Source of the DNA: Prochloraceae cyanobacterium
Lineage (GTDB): Bacteria > Cyanobacteriota > Cyanobacteriia > Cyanobacteriales > JASJDA01
NCBI GenBank assembly: GCA_030065755.1
Contig: JASJDA010000050.1
Coordinates: 1-42,413 of the forward strand
Length of the DNA: 42,413 nucleotides
Direction of reading: 5' to 3'
This document shows, one piece after another, positions 32,049-40,201 of this stretch (position 1 is the first letter of the stretch; the number at the start of each line of letters is the position of its first letter). The notes under the pieces are model-generated. The model was given only the letters and a program-made list of their open reading frames with translations, had not been told where the DNA came from and did no database searches. The position numbers were made by a program, and so were the translations under genes.

Positions 32049-32803
32049 ATGAATCAAACGGATTCTGTAGCACAAAAAATTAAAGAATTAGATGAATTTA
32101 TAACAACCAATCCAGACGTTCGAGAATTTAAAAGAGCACTGGCAGTAAAATTAGCTTTAAAAGGTTGGAAGTATGAAGCGATCGCCGAGCTATTAGTTTT
32201 GACAAAAAGTTTTATCAGTAAATGGAAAAATCTTTTTGATTTGCAAGGTATTGAAGGTTTAAAATTAGCAGATAAGGGTTCAAAAAGTTATCTGACAAAA
32301 GAACAAAAAGAAGAAACGATAGAGTGGCTACAAAAACAAGAATATTGGGATTTATCCGAACTAGAATGTTATTTAATTGAAAAATTTGATGTAGTGAAGA
32401 ATATAAGACTGGAAATGGAGATAATACGGTAGATTTTATTAAAAAATTGAGTAATAAAAATCCCGATTCTAGAATAATCATTTTTGGGGACGGAGCTTCT
32501 TATCATAAAGGAGAAGAAATGCAAAACTTCTTAGCTGAAATCAATCAAGATTTAAACCCTGAAAACTGGAAAATAACCTGCGAATTATTTGCCCCTTATG
32601 CTCCTGAAGAAAATCCGCACCGCGAAGCGGATCCCTGCGGGATCGAAGCTGTATGGCTATCTCTTAAAAATCTACTTAGAAGAGCTTATCGCTTCGGTAA
32701 AAACTTTACAATTATTAAGCGGTTATTTAAGCTGCTTATCAAATTTAAATTGTTCAAGTTTCCTAATCTTGAAAAGTATGATGCATTTTCATGTCTCATT
32801 TAG
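32049..32803 (+). pseudogene. IS630-family transposase, internally deleted and frameshifted
   Basis: The first part (from ATG 32049, to about 32395) has the N-terminal helix-turn-helix region of IS630 proteins (ALKGWKYEAIAELL, ISKWKNLFD, YLTKEQKEE). The second, in another frame from about 32408, has the rest of the catalytic domain: SRIIIFGDGASYHKGEEM with the second Asp, and PEENPH...GIEAVWLSLKN with the final Glu. The segment holding the first catalytic Asp, probably 80-100 residues, is gone, so it cannot be active. A 24-bp palindromic repeat lies between ENP and IEAVW. Terminal inverted repeats could not be identified with confidence. Confidence 0.88.
32618..32641 (+). repeat. 24-bp palindromic mini-repeat inserted in frame in the IS630 remnant
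   Basis: The bases at 32618-32641 include CCGCGAAGCGG-like and ATCCCTGCGGGAT palindromic parts and encode HREADPCG within a conserved ENPIEAVW motif. Removing exactly 24 bp restores that motif. Cyanobacteria are known to carry very small dispersed palindromic elements of this size. GC content is clearly above the AT-rich surroundings. Confidence 0.75.
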
Positions 32804-32960
32804 AAACGCTATATAATTCTTAATTGTATCTTATAGTTGATTAATTTTAAAAGTCAATTAGAGTATAATCTCGCAAAAAAACTTCGTAATCTAGTCTATA
32901 AGAAAATTAGCAACAGACGTTCGACCCAAAATAATACCTTTTTATTAGCTTTAAGGTAGT

Positions 32961-32989
32961 CCTAGACTAAGCTAACGTTGTAGTCTAGG
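32961..32989. repeat. 9-bp stem-loop downstream of the ABM-like gene
   Basis: CCTAGACTA at 32961-32969 pairs with TAGTCTAGG at 32981-32989 around an 11-base loop, 21 bp past the stop of the minus-strand gene. No T run follows on the minus strand, so it is more likely an mRNA 3' structure than a classic intrinsic terminator. Confidence 0.45.
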
Positions 32990-33009
32990 ATTCTGGGAGT
33001 ATCTATATA

Positions 33010-33345
33010 TTACTCCTCGCTTTCCTCATGACCTTTAATTTCACTACAAACTTCATAAAAAGAAGTAGTCGGTCTTCTAACAAATAAAGGATTCATCTCG
33101 TTTAAAATAGCCTGATAAGCTTCAGTTTGATTGGCATCCATATCTTCTATTTTTTCCCACATAATTACGGCGATGCCTTCATCTGTTCCTGGTTTTTGCA
33201 GTAGATAAGCTCCTTTAAATCCTGTAGTATAGGTTGAAACAGCTTTTTCGTAGAGTTTCTGGGCTTCTGCAAACTTACCTGCTTTGAATTTACCTATAGC
33301 AACATAGGCAAATTTATGTCGCAAAAAATCTAAAAATTCTGTCAC
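33010..33345 (-). CDS. ABM-superfamily-like dimeric alpha/beta-barrel protein
   Basis: The 111 residues show FAYVAIGKFKAGKFAEAQKL, a GFKGAYLLQKPGTDEGIAVI middle and MWEKIEDMDAN, the order expected for an antibiotic-biosynthesis-monooxygenase (ABM) fold. The family includes quinol monooxygenases and haem-degrading enzymes as well as members with no activity. The tail is strongly acidic (GHEESEE). AGGAGG lies close before the ATG. No functional partner is nearby; substrate unknown. Confidence 0.65.
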   Translation of the reverse strand: MTEFLDFLRHKFAYVAIGKFKAGKFAEAQKLYEKAVSTYTTGFKGAYLLQKPGTDEGIAVIMWEKIEDMDANQTEAYQAILNEMNPLFVRRPTTSFYEVCSEIKGHEESEE

Positions 33346-33610
33346 AATTTCCTCCTAAATATGGATTATTTTCGACTATTTCTTATGTTCTTTTACGATT
33401 AACTCCCCTCATCTTGAATTTCGCGAGTATTTAAATAGTTTTTTAATCTGCTATCGAATCTCACTTATTATCGATCGCTCGAAACATCAATACCTTTGTA
33501 CTTATTTGTTAAAAGATGACTCGAACCTCGATCGACTTTTTTAGCCTTTGTTGTAAAGTAGTTAGTAAAAAGGTGTCATTTTTTTAAATATTCTCCGATC
33601 TCAAAGAAAT

Positions 33611-34003
33611 ATGAAATCTTGTTACTGGTCGATCGAGGAATTACCTGGATTGAGTAAACAGCAAGAAGTATCGCTCAAAGCTTGCGGGATTAATACGACC
33701 AAGCAACTATTGACTTTTTGCAGAAATCTAAACTTAAAACAAACTCTTGCTTCTCGCTTAAAAATTAATATTCAGTATGTTAACAAATGGGTTGCTCTAG
33801 CAGATTTAGCCCGCATACCCAGCGTCGGCTGTCAATATTGCGGGCTTCTGCTACATTCTGGCATTGCTTCTGTCTCCCAATTAACTCAAATTCCAGTACA
33901 CAGGTTACATCGGCAAATTTTGCGATTGCAAGTTGCCACTATGCAGCGCCAAGATTTATGTCCGCCTGTGGAAATAGTGCAAAAGTGGGTTCAACAGGCG
34001 TGA
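33611..34003 (+). CDS. DUF4332-like helix-hairpin-helix protein
   Basis: The 130 residues contain two helix-hairpin-helix-like segments: LPGLSKQQEVSLKACGINTT and ADLARIPSVGCQYCGLLLHS followed by GIASVSQLTQIPV. This is the DUF4332 pattern, related to nonspecific DNA-binding hairpins, common in cyanobacteria. A CxYC pair lies in the second hairpin. The gene stands alone between convergent and divergent neighbours. Binding to DNA is an inference from fold only. Confidence 0.72.
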   Translation: MKSCYWSIEELPGLSKQQEVSLKACGINTTKQLLTFCRNLNLKQTLASRLKINIQYVNKWVALADLARIPSVGCQYCGLLLHSGIASVSQLTQIPVHRLHRQILRLQVATMQRQDLCPPVEIVQKWVQQA

Positions 34004-34105
34004 TCCCTCTAATATATTGGGATCTATTGTTACTAAAAGAGCGATCGAATCTTCATTAATTAGATGCAAATTAACTCAACAGCATAATATCTCTATCTAT
34101 TAGGT

Positions 34106-34567
34106 TTATCTAATATACTGTCGAATGCGTTGGTTTAGACCTGGATTTTTTCTTTGTCTATAAATTTGGTTAAACCGATTGATGGTCAAACCACTATTTG
34201 TTATTATTGTTCTAGATTCATTGCAGAATTCCTGAGCAATGTTCCTAGCTTGTTGGTTAGAAAGATTTCTGTAACTATTAGGTTGAGCGCAACTAAAATT
34301 AGGAGACCTGCCAGTAATATTCTGAATTTGTATGTAGGTTTGTCTGCGTCTTACTTCTATCCTAGCTCCTGCCTCTGCGTATCTTCTAATCTCATCATCA
34401 GTAAAAGGTTGAGCATAGACTGGAGAGCCAAAACTTACGCGAAGAGATTTGTCTGTGGTTGGAGGAACAATTTCTAAGAGTACAGCCATTGCCATTACAA
34501 TGCTGACAAAGATGGAACGAAATAAGATTGTGTTCAATTTGGATGGAATAGCTTTTAAGGTTAACAT
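34106..34567 (-). CDS. exported DUF4168-like protein
   Basis: The 153-residue product has a hydrophobic segment at about 17-36 (SIFVSIVMAMAVLLEIV) with a later PVYAQPF that would suit signal cleavage. The mature part begins FTDDEIRRYAEAGARIEVRR, typical of DUF4168 secreted proteins, and has two Cys (SFSCAQ-like FSCAQP and EFCNES) that may pair. Function is unknown for the family. The gene is monocistronic. Confidence 0.7.
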   Translation of the reverse strand: MLTLKAIPSKLNTILFRSIFVSIVMAMAVLLEIVPPTTDKSLRVSFGSPVYAQPFTDDEIRRYAEAGARIEVRRRQTYIQIQNITGRSPNFSCAQPNSYRNLSNQQARNIAQEFCNESRTIITNSGLTINRFNQIYRQRKNPGLNQRIRQYIR

Positions 34568-34685
34568 TAATGCCAGTAAGCAAAAAAACAGAGCAATTTA
34601 ATCTGCAAAGCTGTTATCTACATTTATATAGAATGTTTTTTTTTCAGATAAGTTCCCTAAAAACAATTAGTAATCGCGCTCGAAA

Positions 34686-35660
34686 CTAATCAAAGATTTC
34701 ACAGAGTTCTATGACTTTAGTTTTTAGAGTAGATAAAGGCTCGCCACCTTGTTTAAGACTTAATTCTAACTCTAGCAAAATAGGGAAGGTATTTACCAAC
34801 TTTTCTGAAGAAATAGACTTGATTTCTTGGCGAAGATAATAAATTCTTTTAGGGTTGCCAATTTCAGCAGTTTGAGCAATTAGTTGCTGGTTTTTTTCAC
34901 CTTTGACTTCCATAAGCTTGACTATCGCCCAAGTACGAAATTTATTTACCAAAGTGGCAACAATTCTCAACGCTGGTTCGTCACGATCGAGTAGTTGAGA
35001 AGCTAACTCTATAGCCCTCAATTTATTTCCTGTGCGAATTGCTTGGGCTAAGTCTATGCTACTTTGAGTATTACAATTTACTAGAGTAGAAATTACCTCT
35101 AAATCCAAGGTTTTTGTCTGTCCGTAAATAGATAACTTCTCCAATTCATTCCACAACTGTCTGCTATTATTTCCCACAGATTTTGCAATAAGCTCAATAG
35201 CATCTGGAGTAAGTTTTACCCCTATTTCTTGGGAAAATTGTGTCACTTTATCGATAATTTCTTGGATTTTCCAAGGAGCGATCGGGGAAAATTCTGTGAC
35301 TGTAGCATATTTTTCTATTAGTTTGGTAGATTTTAGTCGTCGGTCTGGTTTTTTAGTGGAAGTAAACAGAAGGTGAGAAGTAGGGGGAATTACTGGTAAA
35401 GTACTTTCCAATTGGGATAGTAAGTCAGGAGGGCAATTTTGGCAAATAGTAGTTTGGGTCAGCCAGATCAAACGCTCTCCCATACCAAAAACCGGAGTCA
35501 TAGCTAGATTGAGTGCGTCTATAATAGCTGATGGGCGATCGTCTGAGATTCGATCGCAGTTAAACTGGAACCAGTTAGGATCTACTACTGATTCTTGTAG
35601 TTTTTTCACCGCGACAGAAAGGGCGAAGTCGTCTTCTCCCCAGAAAAGGTATATTGGCAT
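34686..35660 (-). CDS. holA: DNA polymerase III subunit delta
   Basis: The 324-residue protein begins MPIYLFWGEDDFALSVAVKK and has the delta-subunit pattern: a degenerate ATPase-like domain without a P-loop, ERLIWLTQTTICQNCPP, LIAKSVGNNSRQLWNELEKL, and the C-terminal LASQLLDRDEPALRIVATLV. Delta opens the beta clamp as part of the clamp loader with DnaX. It is transcribed away from the 2H phosphoesterase gene, sharing a 77-bp divergent spacer. Confidence 0.92.
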   Translation of the reverse strand: MPIYLFWGEDDFALSVAVKKLQESVVDPNWFQFNCDRISDDRPSAIIDALNLAMTPVFGMGERLIWLTQTTICQNCPPDLLSQLESTLPVIPPTSHLLFTSTKKPDRRLKSTKLIEKYATVTEFSPIAPWKIQEIIDKVTQFSQEIGVKLTPDAIELIAKSVGNNSRQLWNELEKLSIYGQTKTLDLEVISTLVNCNTQSSIDLAQAIRTGNKLRAIELASQLLDRDEPALRIVATLVNKFRTWAIVKLMEVKGEKNQQLIAQTAEIGNPKRIYYLRQEIKSISSEKLVNTFPILLELELSLKQGGEPLSTLKTKVIELCEIFD

Positions 35661-35737
35661 AAATTAATAGATAGATAATGATATTGGTTTTGGCAATCCG
35701 ATCGAAAGCGATGTTTTTCAGGGAGAGGTAAGAAAAA

Positions 35738-36511
35738 TTGGAAGAAACTTATCAAGATTATGTTAACCGAGTGGCACGGCTGACATTGCCGGCAAATTAT
35801 AAGACCCAGCTGGAGAATATTCAACCATCTCCTAAATATAAAGAAGGAGTGGCTGTATCTTTTCCAGGTCACAGCATAATTACTCCTCCTTGGCAAGATG
35901 ATTCAGAAAATGCTGTATTCTATAGCAATCTAGAGCAATATCAAAAACAATTACTACAGCAGCTAGATTCGGGATTAATAATACCAGTAGAATCTAACAG
36001 TTTTCATCTGACTTTGGCAGATTTAATTTGGGACAGTGGCTACCTTGAAGCTGTCAAGGAAAATCCAGAATTTGATTCTAAATTACAAGAAAGTATTGCT
36101 GGAAGTTTCGCGAACTATTGCGAGTCTGTAACTAAAGGATATCCGATCGCCTGGCAGTTACTGGGATTGACTATTAGACCCCGCGCCATAATAGTCTGTT
36201 TAGTCCCTAAAGACCAAGAGAGTTACGATCGTATTTTACAACTTCGTCGCTGTATCTATCAGAATTCGGCTTTAATTGGGCTGGGTATCGAACAACAATA
36301 TAACTTTACTGGTCACATTACCTTGGGCTATTTTGCCGAGATCCCAGAAAATTTAGATCGCGATCGCCTTATTAAAACCCTCTCAGAGTTTAACGATCGC
36401 TTTTTGGAAACTGAACCCCAAATGTTAAACGTCCAGCAAGCACAATTGCGCAAATTTGATGATATGTTGACCTACTATCGACAACCTGATTGGCCCGTTT
36501 TAGAATTTTGA
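35738..36511 (+). CDS. 2H phosphoesterase-like protein (DUF1868 type)
   Basis: The 257-residue protein has the two His motifs of the 2H superfamily, SFHLTLADL and TGHITLGYF, each H-x-T-x, which would flank a cyclic-phosphate site. The N-terminal YQDYVNRVARLTLPANY and VSFPGHSIITPPW match the DUF1868 branch. Relatives act on 2',3'-cyclic or 2'-5' phosphodiester bonds, but the substrate here is unknown. The start is TTG 35738 with GGGAGAGG about 11 bases upstream; no later ATG retains the conserved N-terminus. Confidence 0.8.
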   Translation: MEETYQDYVNRVARLTLPANYKTQLENIQPSPKYKEGVAVSFPGHSIITPPWQDDSENAVFYSNLEQYQKQLLQQLDSGLIIPVESNSFHLTLADLIWDSGYLEAVKENPEFDSKLQESIAGSFANYCESVTKGYPIAWQLLGLTIRPRAIIVCLVPKDQESYDRILQLRRCIYQNSALIGLGIEQQYNFTGHITLGYFAEIPENLDRDRLIKTLSEFNDRFLETEPQMLNVQQAQLRKFDDMLTYYRQPDWPVLEF

Positions 36512-36584
36512 GCAAACTTTTAGTAGCGATCGTCTCAGGGCGATCGCTACTCTTCTATAGCACAAAACTCTATATATGTCAAGC

Positions 36585-38276
36585 CTAAATACCGTGACTT
36601 TTACCAATTACCCAATTACGGCGGAAAAAACGAGAAAGGGCAGTTTCTTCTAAAGATAAATAAATAGGTCTACCGTGGGGGCAAGTACTGGGATTGCGAG
36701 TACTTTTCCACCTATCTAGCAAGGTTTGCATTTGGGATAAATTTAGTGGGGTGCCGTTACGAATAGCGCTGCGACAAGCTGTAGCTACTTGAGCTTCTTG
36801 TAAATCGCCCCCCCAACTAAGTTCTATAATTGCATCGGTAAGATCGTCTCTTTGCTGTAGCATTTCAGGAATTGCTCGCACAGCCCACAATTGTTCGCCA
36901 AAGTTTTCTATCTCTATACCCAATCTCTGAAGTTGTTCTAATTGAGCCGATCTTAACTGAGAGAGAATTATGGGAGTTTCTAATGCCACTAACTTCCAAT
37001 CATCCTGTAATTGCTCGTATAAAATCCTTTCGTGAGCGATATGCTGTTCTATTAACCACAATCCTGTAGGATGTTCGGCAACTATATAAGTATTGCGAAC
37101 TTGAGCTACTGCTCGCAAGTCTATTAAACTAATTTCTTCTTTCTTATTTTTCGATCGCTCCTTAATAGAATAAGTCCCTTTCTCTTCGGAAGCTTTGAGC
37201 AATTTACCTACTCGCTGATTTTCAGCCGCAGGAAGATTAGCCGGAGAAATACGCAGGGCTCGTTCTATTGCTAATGCTACTTGTTCTTGCCAATATTTTA
37301 TTGAGTGGAGGTAAATTTTTGCTTTAGCTGGATGACGATTCCAGTCTATTTGACAAGGACTAGTTTGTAAGTGAACGAAACATACTGGATAGCGATCGCG
37401 AGGAAGGGTTTTAGCAAACGCTGAGATGATTGTTTGCTCTATTTCTGGCGATCGCACTACTCGACCATTAATTCCTACTTTTATCCAATCTGCACGTCTG
37501 CGATGACACCGATCGGGCAGTCCGATCGTTAATTCCATTTTAGATTTTTCTACTGTTTCAATGTTCTCCTCGTTGGGTGTTTTTAGATCCAACTTCAGCA
37601 GTTGTAAATCGCTCTGGCGCAACCTGTTGACAATTTGGGGTAAAATTCGATCGGCACTAGTACCAGGACTAATTTGTAACCAAAGTTGTTCTTTCTGCCT
37701 TACTTGCCAAGTAACTTGAGGATGACACAAGGCTATTTCCCCAATTATTTCTTGTACTGCTTTAAGTTGTTTTGAGGTAGAGGGTAAACTCTTGCGACGC
37801 AAGGGCAATTTGGCAAACAGATTAGAAACAGTAACAATAGTTCCAGTTGCGATCGCAACTGGTTCTTCTTTGATTATTTTCCCTTTGCGATAAACAATTC
37901 GCCAACCCACCCCCTCCTCTATATCTTCAACCGATCGGCTCAAAATCTCTAAATCTGCCACCTGAGTCAAACTGTGAAGTGCTTCCCCCCGAAACCCCAA
38001 GCTACTAATCCTATATAAGTCCTCGCTGCTGTGAATTTTACTGGTGCTGTGTGGCTCAGCACAAAACTTTAAATCTCTCAAAGTCATGCCCCTACCATTA
38101 TCAGCCACTTGCACTCGCCACAGATCGGGCCAAAGAGAAATATAAATAGAAGTTGCACCTGCATCTAGGGAGTTTTCAACTAATTCCCGCACTACCGCAG
38201 CTAGGGAGTCAATGACTTCACCAGCGGCAATCAGATTAATAACTTCTCTTGGAAGAGATTGAATAGGGGATGACAT
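36585..38276 (-). CDS. mutL: DNA mismatch repair protein MutL
   Basis: From ATG 38276 (MSSPIQSLPREVINLIAAGE) the protein has 563 residues; an in-frame ATG at 38357 adds 27 unconserved residues. The GHKL ATPase shows VVRELVENSLDAGA, ADNGRGM and SLGFRGEALHSL. The C-terminal domain has the endonuclease-type motifs ACRSAIR and CPHGRP, and EQHIAHERILYE in place of DQHAxxExxxxE. MutL couples mismatch recognition to nicking. The change of the leading Asp to Glu may keep metal binding. MutS is not nearby. Confidence 0.94.
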   Translation of the reverse strand: MSSPIQSLPREVINLIAAGEVIDSLAAVVRELVENSLDAGATSIYISLWPDLWRVQVADNGRGMTLRDLKFCAEPHSTSKIHSSEDLYRISSLGFRGEALHSLTQVADLEILSRSVEDIEEGVGWRIVYRKGKIIKEEPVAIATGTIVTVSNLFAKLPLRRKSLPSTSKQLKAVQEIIGEIALCHPQVTWQVRQKEQLWLQISPGTSADRILPQIVNRLRQSDLQLLKLDLKTPNEENIETVEKSKMELTIGLPDRCHRRRADWIKVGINGRVVRSPEIEQTIISAFAKTLPRDRYPVCFVHLQTSPCQIDWNRHPAKAKIYLHSIKYWQEQVALAIERALRISPANLPAAENQRVGKLLKASEEKGTYSIKERSKNKKEEISLIDLRAVAQVRNTYIVAEHPTGLWLIEQHIAHERILYEQLQDDWKLVALETPIILSQLRSAQLEQLQRLGIEIENFGEQLWAVRAIPEMLQQRDDLTDAIIELSWGGDLQEAQVATACRSAIRNGTPLNLSQMQTLLDRWKSTRNPSTCPHGRPIYLSLEETALSRFFRRNWVIGKSHGI

Positions 38277-38380
38277 CAAAAGTCTGTGGGGTGCGATCGT
38301 AGAGACGTTCCACGATTTTAAACTGTCTTCTGAAAAACAAGTTTTATTAACACTCAAGATTTTATCCTTTCCATCGCTTG

Positions 38381-38418
38381 TTGTTGTAAATTACAACAAA
38401 TTAGCTTGACGTGTCAAG
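38381..38418. promoter_or_regulatory. two adjacent palindromes upstream of mutL
   Basis: TTGTTGTAA-A-TTACAACAA (38381-38399) is a perfect 9-bp inverted repeat, followed by CTTGAC-GT-GTCAAG (38405-38418), a perfect 6-bp one. They lie 105-142 bp before the mutL ATG on its upstream side. Perfect short palindromes like these are typical operators; no regulator can be named. Confidence 0.45.
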
Positions 38419-38570
38419 ACTTGCTTCGATGGAATTATAGTTATATTGCTATAGGTTAATTTTAGTAACTATGCCAAAAGCGATTGCCACTGATAAACTA
38501 ATTACTCCATCGATCGGCCAGTTTTTCGAGTTTACCAGTTTTTAATAGCTGCTTTTTTATGCCAAAAATG

Positions 38571-38834
38571 CTAAATATGGTTCGCAGTCAATTCATAATT
38601 TTCTAGAATAGTAGGCTCATATTTTCCAACTTTTTTAGCAGTTTCCCAGATCGTGTTAAGTATTAATTCAACAGTTTTTTCCTCTCCACATCTTTTCTCA
38701 ATCTCTTGAAAATAAGGGTATTGCCAAACTTGATGAACGATTAGAGAAGAAGAATGACCTTCAATTAATTTTTTTTGAATAATAGCTGTAACTCTTAATC
38801 TTTCAACACTAAGATTAAAATCTGGATCTTCCAT
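38571..38834 (-). CDS. 87-residue soluble protein, unknown
   Basis: The product (MEDPDFNLSVERLRVTAIIQ at the start) is acidic to neutral, mainly helical in appearance, with a LIVHQVWQYPYFQEIEKRCG centre and no membrane segment. I recognise no family. Composition and an uninterrupted frame make it plausible. No strong Shine-Dalgarno precedes the ATG. Its neighbours are mutL upstream on the map and the ferredoxin cluster on the other side, neither suggesting a role. Confidence 0.5.
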   Translation of the reverse strand: MEDPDFNLSVERLRVTAIIQKKLIEGHSSSLIVHQVWQYPYFQEIEKRCGEEKTVELILNTIWETAKKVGKYEPTILENYELTANHI

Positions 38835-38990
38835 TGTAAAAGAACAATTTTACGAATTTCACATAAAATTAAGTCTAATACTCAAATCTGAGGATCTTGT
38901 GAGGAAAATCAAAAATCCCAAATCGAGTTAAAAGCCACACTCAATACATAGTAGTTTTGTACTAAAAAAATTTCCACTTATATAAGAAAA

Positions 38991-39021
38991 ATTCCTCCAC
39001 GGTAATTTATCGTGGAGGAAT
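38991..39021 (-). terminator. intrinsic terminator of the DUF2997-Ycf35-ferredoxin operon
   Basis: ATTCCTCCACG at 38991-39001 pairs perfectly with CGTGGAGGAAT at 39011-39021 around a nine-base loop. On the minus strand a TTTTTCTT run follows directly. It lies 94 bp past the ferredoxin stop, as expected for the end of that operon. Confidence 0.8.
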
Positions 39022-39114
39022 AATTTAAAATAACGTATTATAAAACAGCTTTTTTTGGGCAATATTTGCTTTTGTTAAACTAGCTTTTAAAACTATTAAT
39101 TAGTAAGTCACTAG

Positions 39115-39537
39115 TTATTTTTGCTGCTTTTTTCGTTTTTTTAATACGTGTTTTTTCGTAACTTGTGGAAATCCAAGATGTTTAATTACTTGGTGTTTCC
39201 TTTCTTGTTCGAGTTGTTTGAGTTCGGTGTAATCGACTAAGTGAATGCAATTAACCGGACAGGTATCGATCGCTTCTTGAATTATTTCTTCTGTATCTCC
39301 ATCTTGATCGAACACCCGCGCTCGTCCGTAATTTGGTTCGATATAGAAAGTATTGGCGGCGACGTGAGCGCAGTGCTTGCAGCCGATGCAAGTTACTTCA
39401 TCGACATAAACGCCTTTTTGCCTAAATTCACCACCTAACTCCGGTTCCAAACCCGATCGAGAGGGTGCATCTCGAAATATCCCCCCTAACTCCGGTTCTA
39501 AACCCGATCGAGATGTTTCTGGGGGAAAGCCTGACAT
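39115..39537 (-). CDS. 4Fe-4S-type ferredoxin with repeated N-terminus
   Basis: From ATG 39537 the protein has 140 residues. The cluster motif CIGCKHCAHVA and the distant CPVNC provide four Cys for one [4Fe-4S] cluster. Before it lie two 17-residue copies starting SRSGLEPELGG; after it a long basic tail rich in Lys (KKHVLKKRKKQQK) that is unusual for a ferredoxin. The start overlaps the Ycf35 stop in TGATG, so translation is coupled. It probably passes electrons to or from a partner in this cluster; the partner is not known. Confidence 0.9.
   Translation of the reverse strand: MSGFPPETSRSGLEPELGGIFRDAPSRSGLEPELGGEFRQKGVYVDEVTCIGCKHCAHVAANTFYIEPNYGRARVFDQDGDTEEIIQEAIDTCPVNCIHLVDYTELKQLEQERKHQVIKHLGFPQVTKKHVLKKRKKQQK
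39434..39513 (-). repeat. 51-bp direct repeat in the ferredoxin N-terminus
   Basis: CCTAACTCCGGTT plus AAACCCGATCGAGA recurs at 39434-39462 and 39485-39513, a period of 51 bp or 17 codons. Near-identity at DNA level suggests a recent in-frame duplication. Confidence 0.85.
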
Positions 39538-39923
39538 CAAGCACTCCAGCGTTGAACGACTAGACGGATAGAACCATCTTCTCGATCGGCTTGTTCGGAA
39601 ATCTCAAATCCTTGCTTAGCAGTTTCTTTTACTACTGCGTTATAAGCGTAACGCTGAGTTACCTGTCTGAGAAAACCTTCTACAGACAAAGGCTGCTTCC
39701 AATATTGTAGGTCGGCAACTAGCTCGTATTCAGTACCGTTCCAGCTAAAGCCTATATCGTAATTATTTTCTTGTTCTAGTACGACTTCGGCTGTAGCAGT
39801 TTGACCTTGATAGCCTCTTACAGCACAAGGACCGGACTTCCAATCAATTCCTAGATCGTTTAACGCCGTCTGCAAGCATTCTAGGTTACGGATTTGAGTT
39901 TTGATATTGCTGAAATGTGACAT
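39537..39923 (-). CDS. ycf35: Ycf35 family protein (DUF1257)
   Basis: The 128 residues start MSHFSNIKTQIRNLECLQTA and continue with GIDWKSGPCAVRGYQGQ and YNAVVKETAKQGFEISEQ, the signature of Ycf35, also encoded in red-algal plastids. Its biochemical role is not established. It is between a DUF2997 protein and the ferredoxin on one strand, with stop and start overlapping the latter, so the three very likely work together. Confidence 0.92.
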   Translation of the reverse strand: MSHFSNIKTQIRNLECLQTALNDLGIDWKSGPCAVRGYQGQTATAEVVLEQENNYDIGFSWNGTEYELVADLQYWKQPLSVEGFLRQVTQRYAYNAVVKETAKQGFEISEQADREDGSIRLVVQRWSA

Positions 39924-39982
39924 CTTATTTTGTATTAAATTGAACTACGTTGGACAAACACCTTAATATTTCGCACTAAAAA

Positions 39983-40201
39983 TTACCAGTCGCTAAACGC
40001 TGCTTTATTAGTCGTTTTCGCCGACTGGCTTACTTGTTGTTTGGCAAAATATTCAGATGTTTTTTCTTGAGAGACAACTCGCCCAAGCTGAGATTCTATT
40101 GCCGCAGTCACCTCTTGACAAGATGAACCGACAATACCTGTGACTTTTTCTTCTACCCGACCGTCGGGATAAATCACAAACTCTAGCGTTTCTATGCTCA
40201 T
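39983..40201 (-). CDS. DUF2997 protein
   Basis: The 72-residue product, MSIETLEFVIYPDGRVEEKV followed by TGIVGSSCQEVTAAIESQLG, is the short DUF2997 family that commonly precedes Ycf35 in cyanobacteria. A single conserved Cys lies in SSCQEVT. It is the first gene of the operon, 59 bp before ycf35. Function unknown; the neighbouring ferredoxin suggests redox or cofactor work. Confidence 0.88.
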   Translation of the reverse strand: MSIETLEFVIYPDGRVEEKVTGIVGSSCQEVTAAIESQLGRVVSQEKTSEYFAKQQVSQSAKTTNKAAFSDW

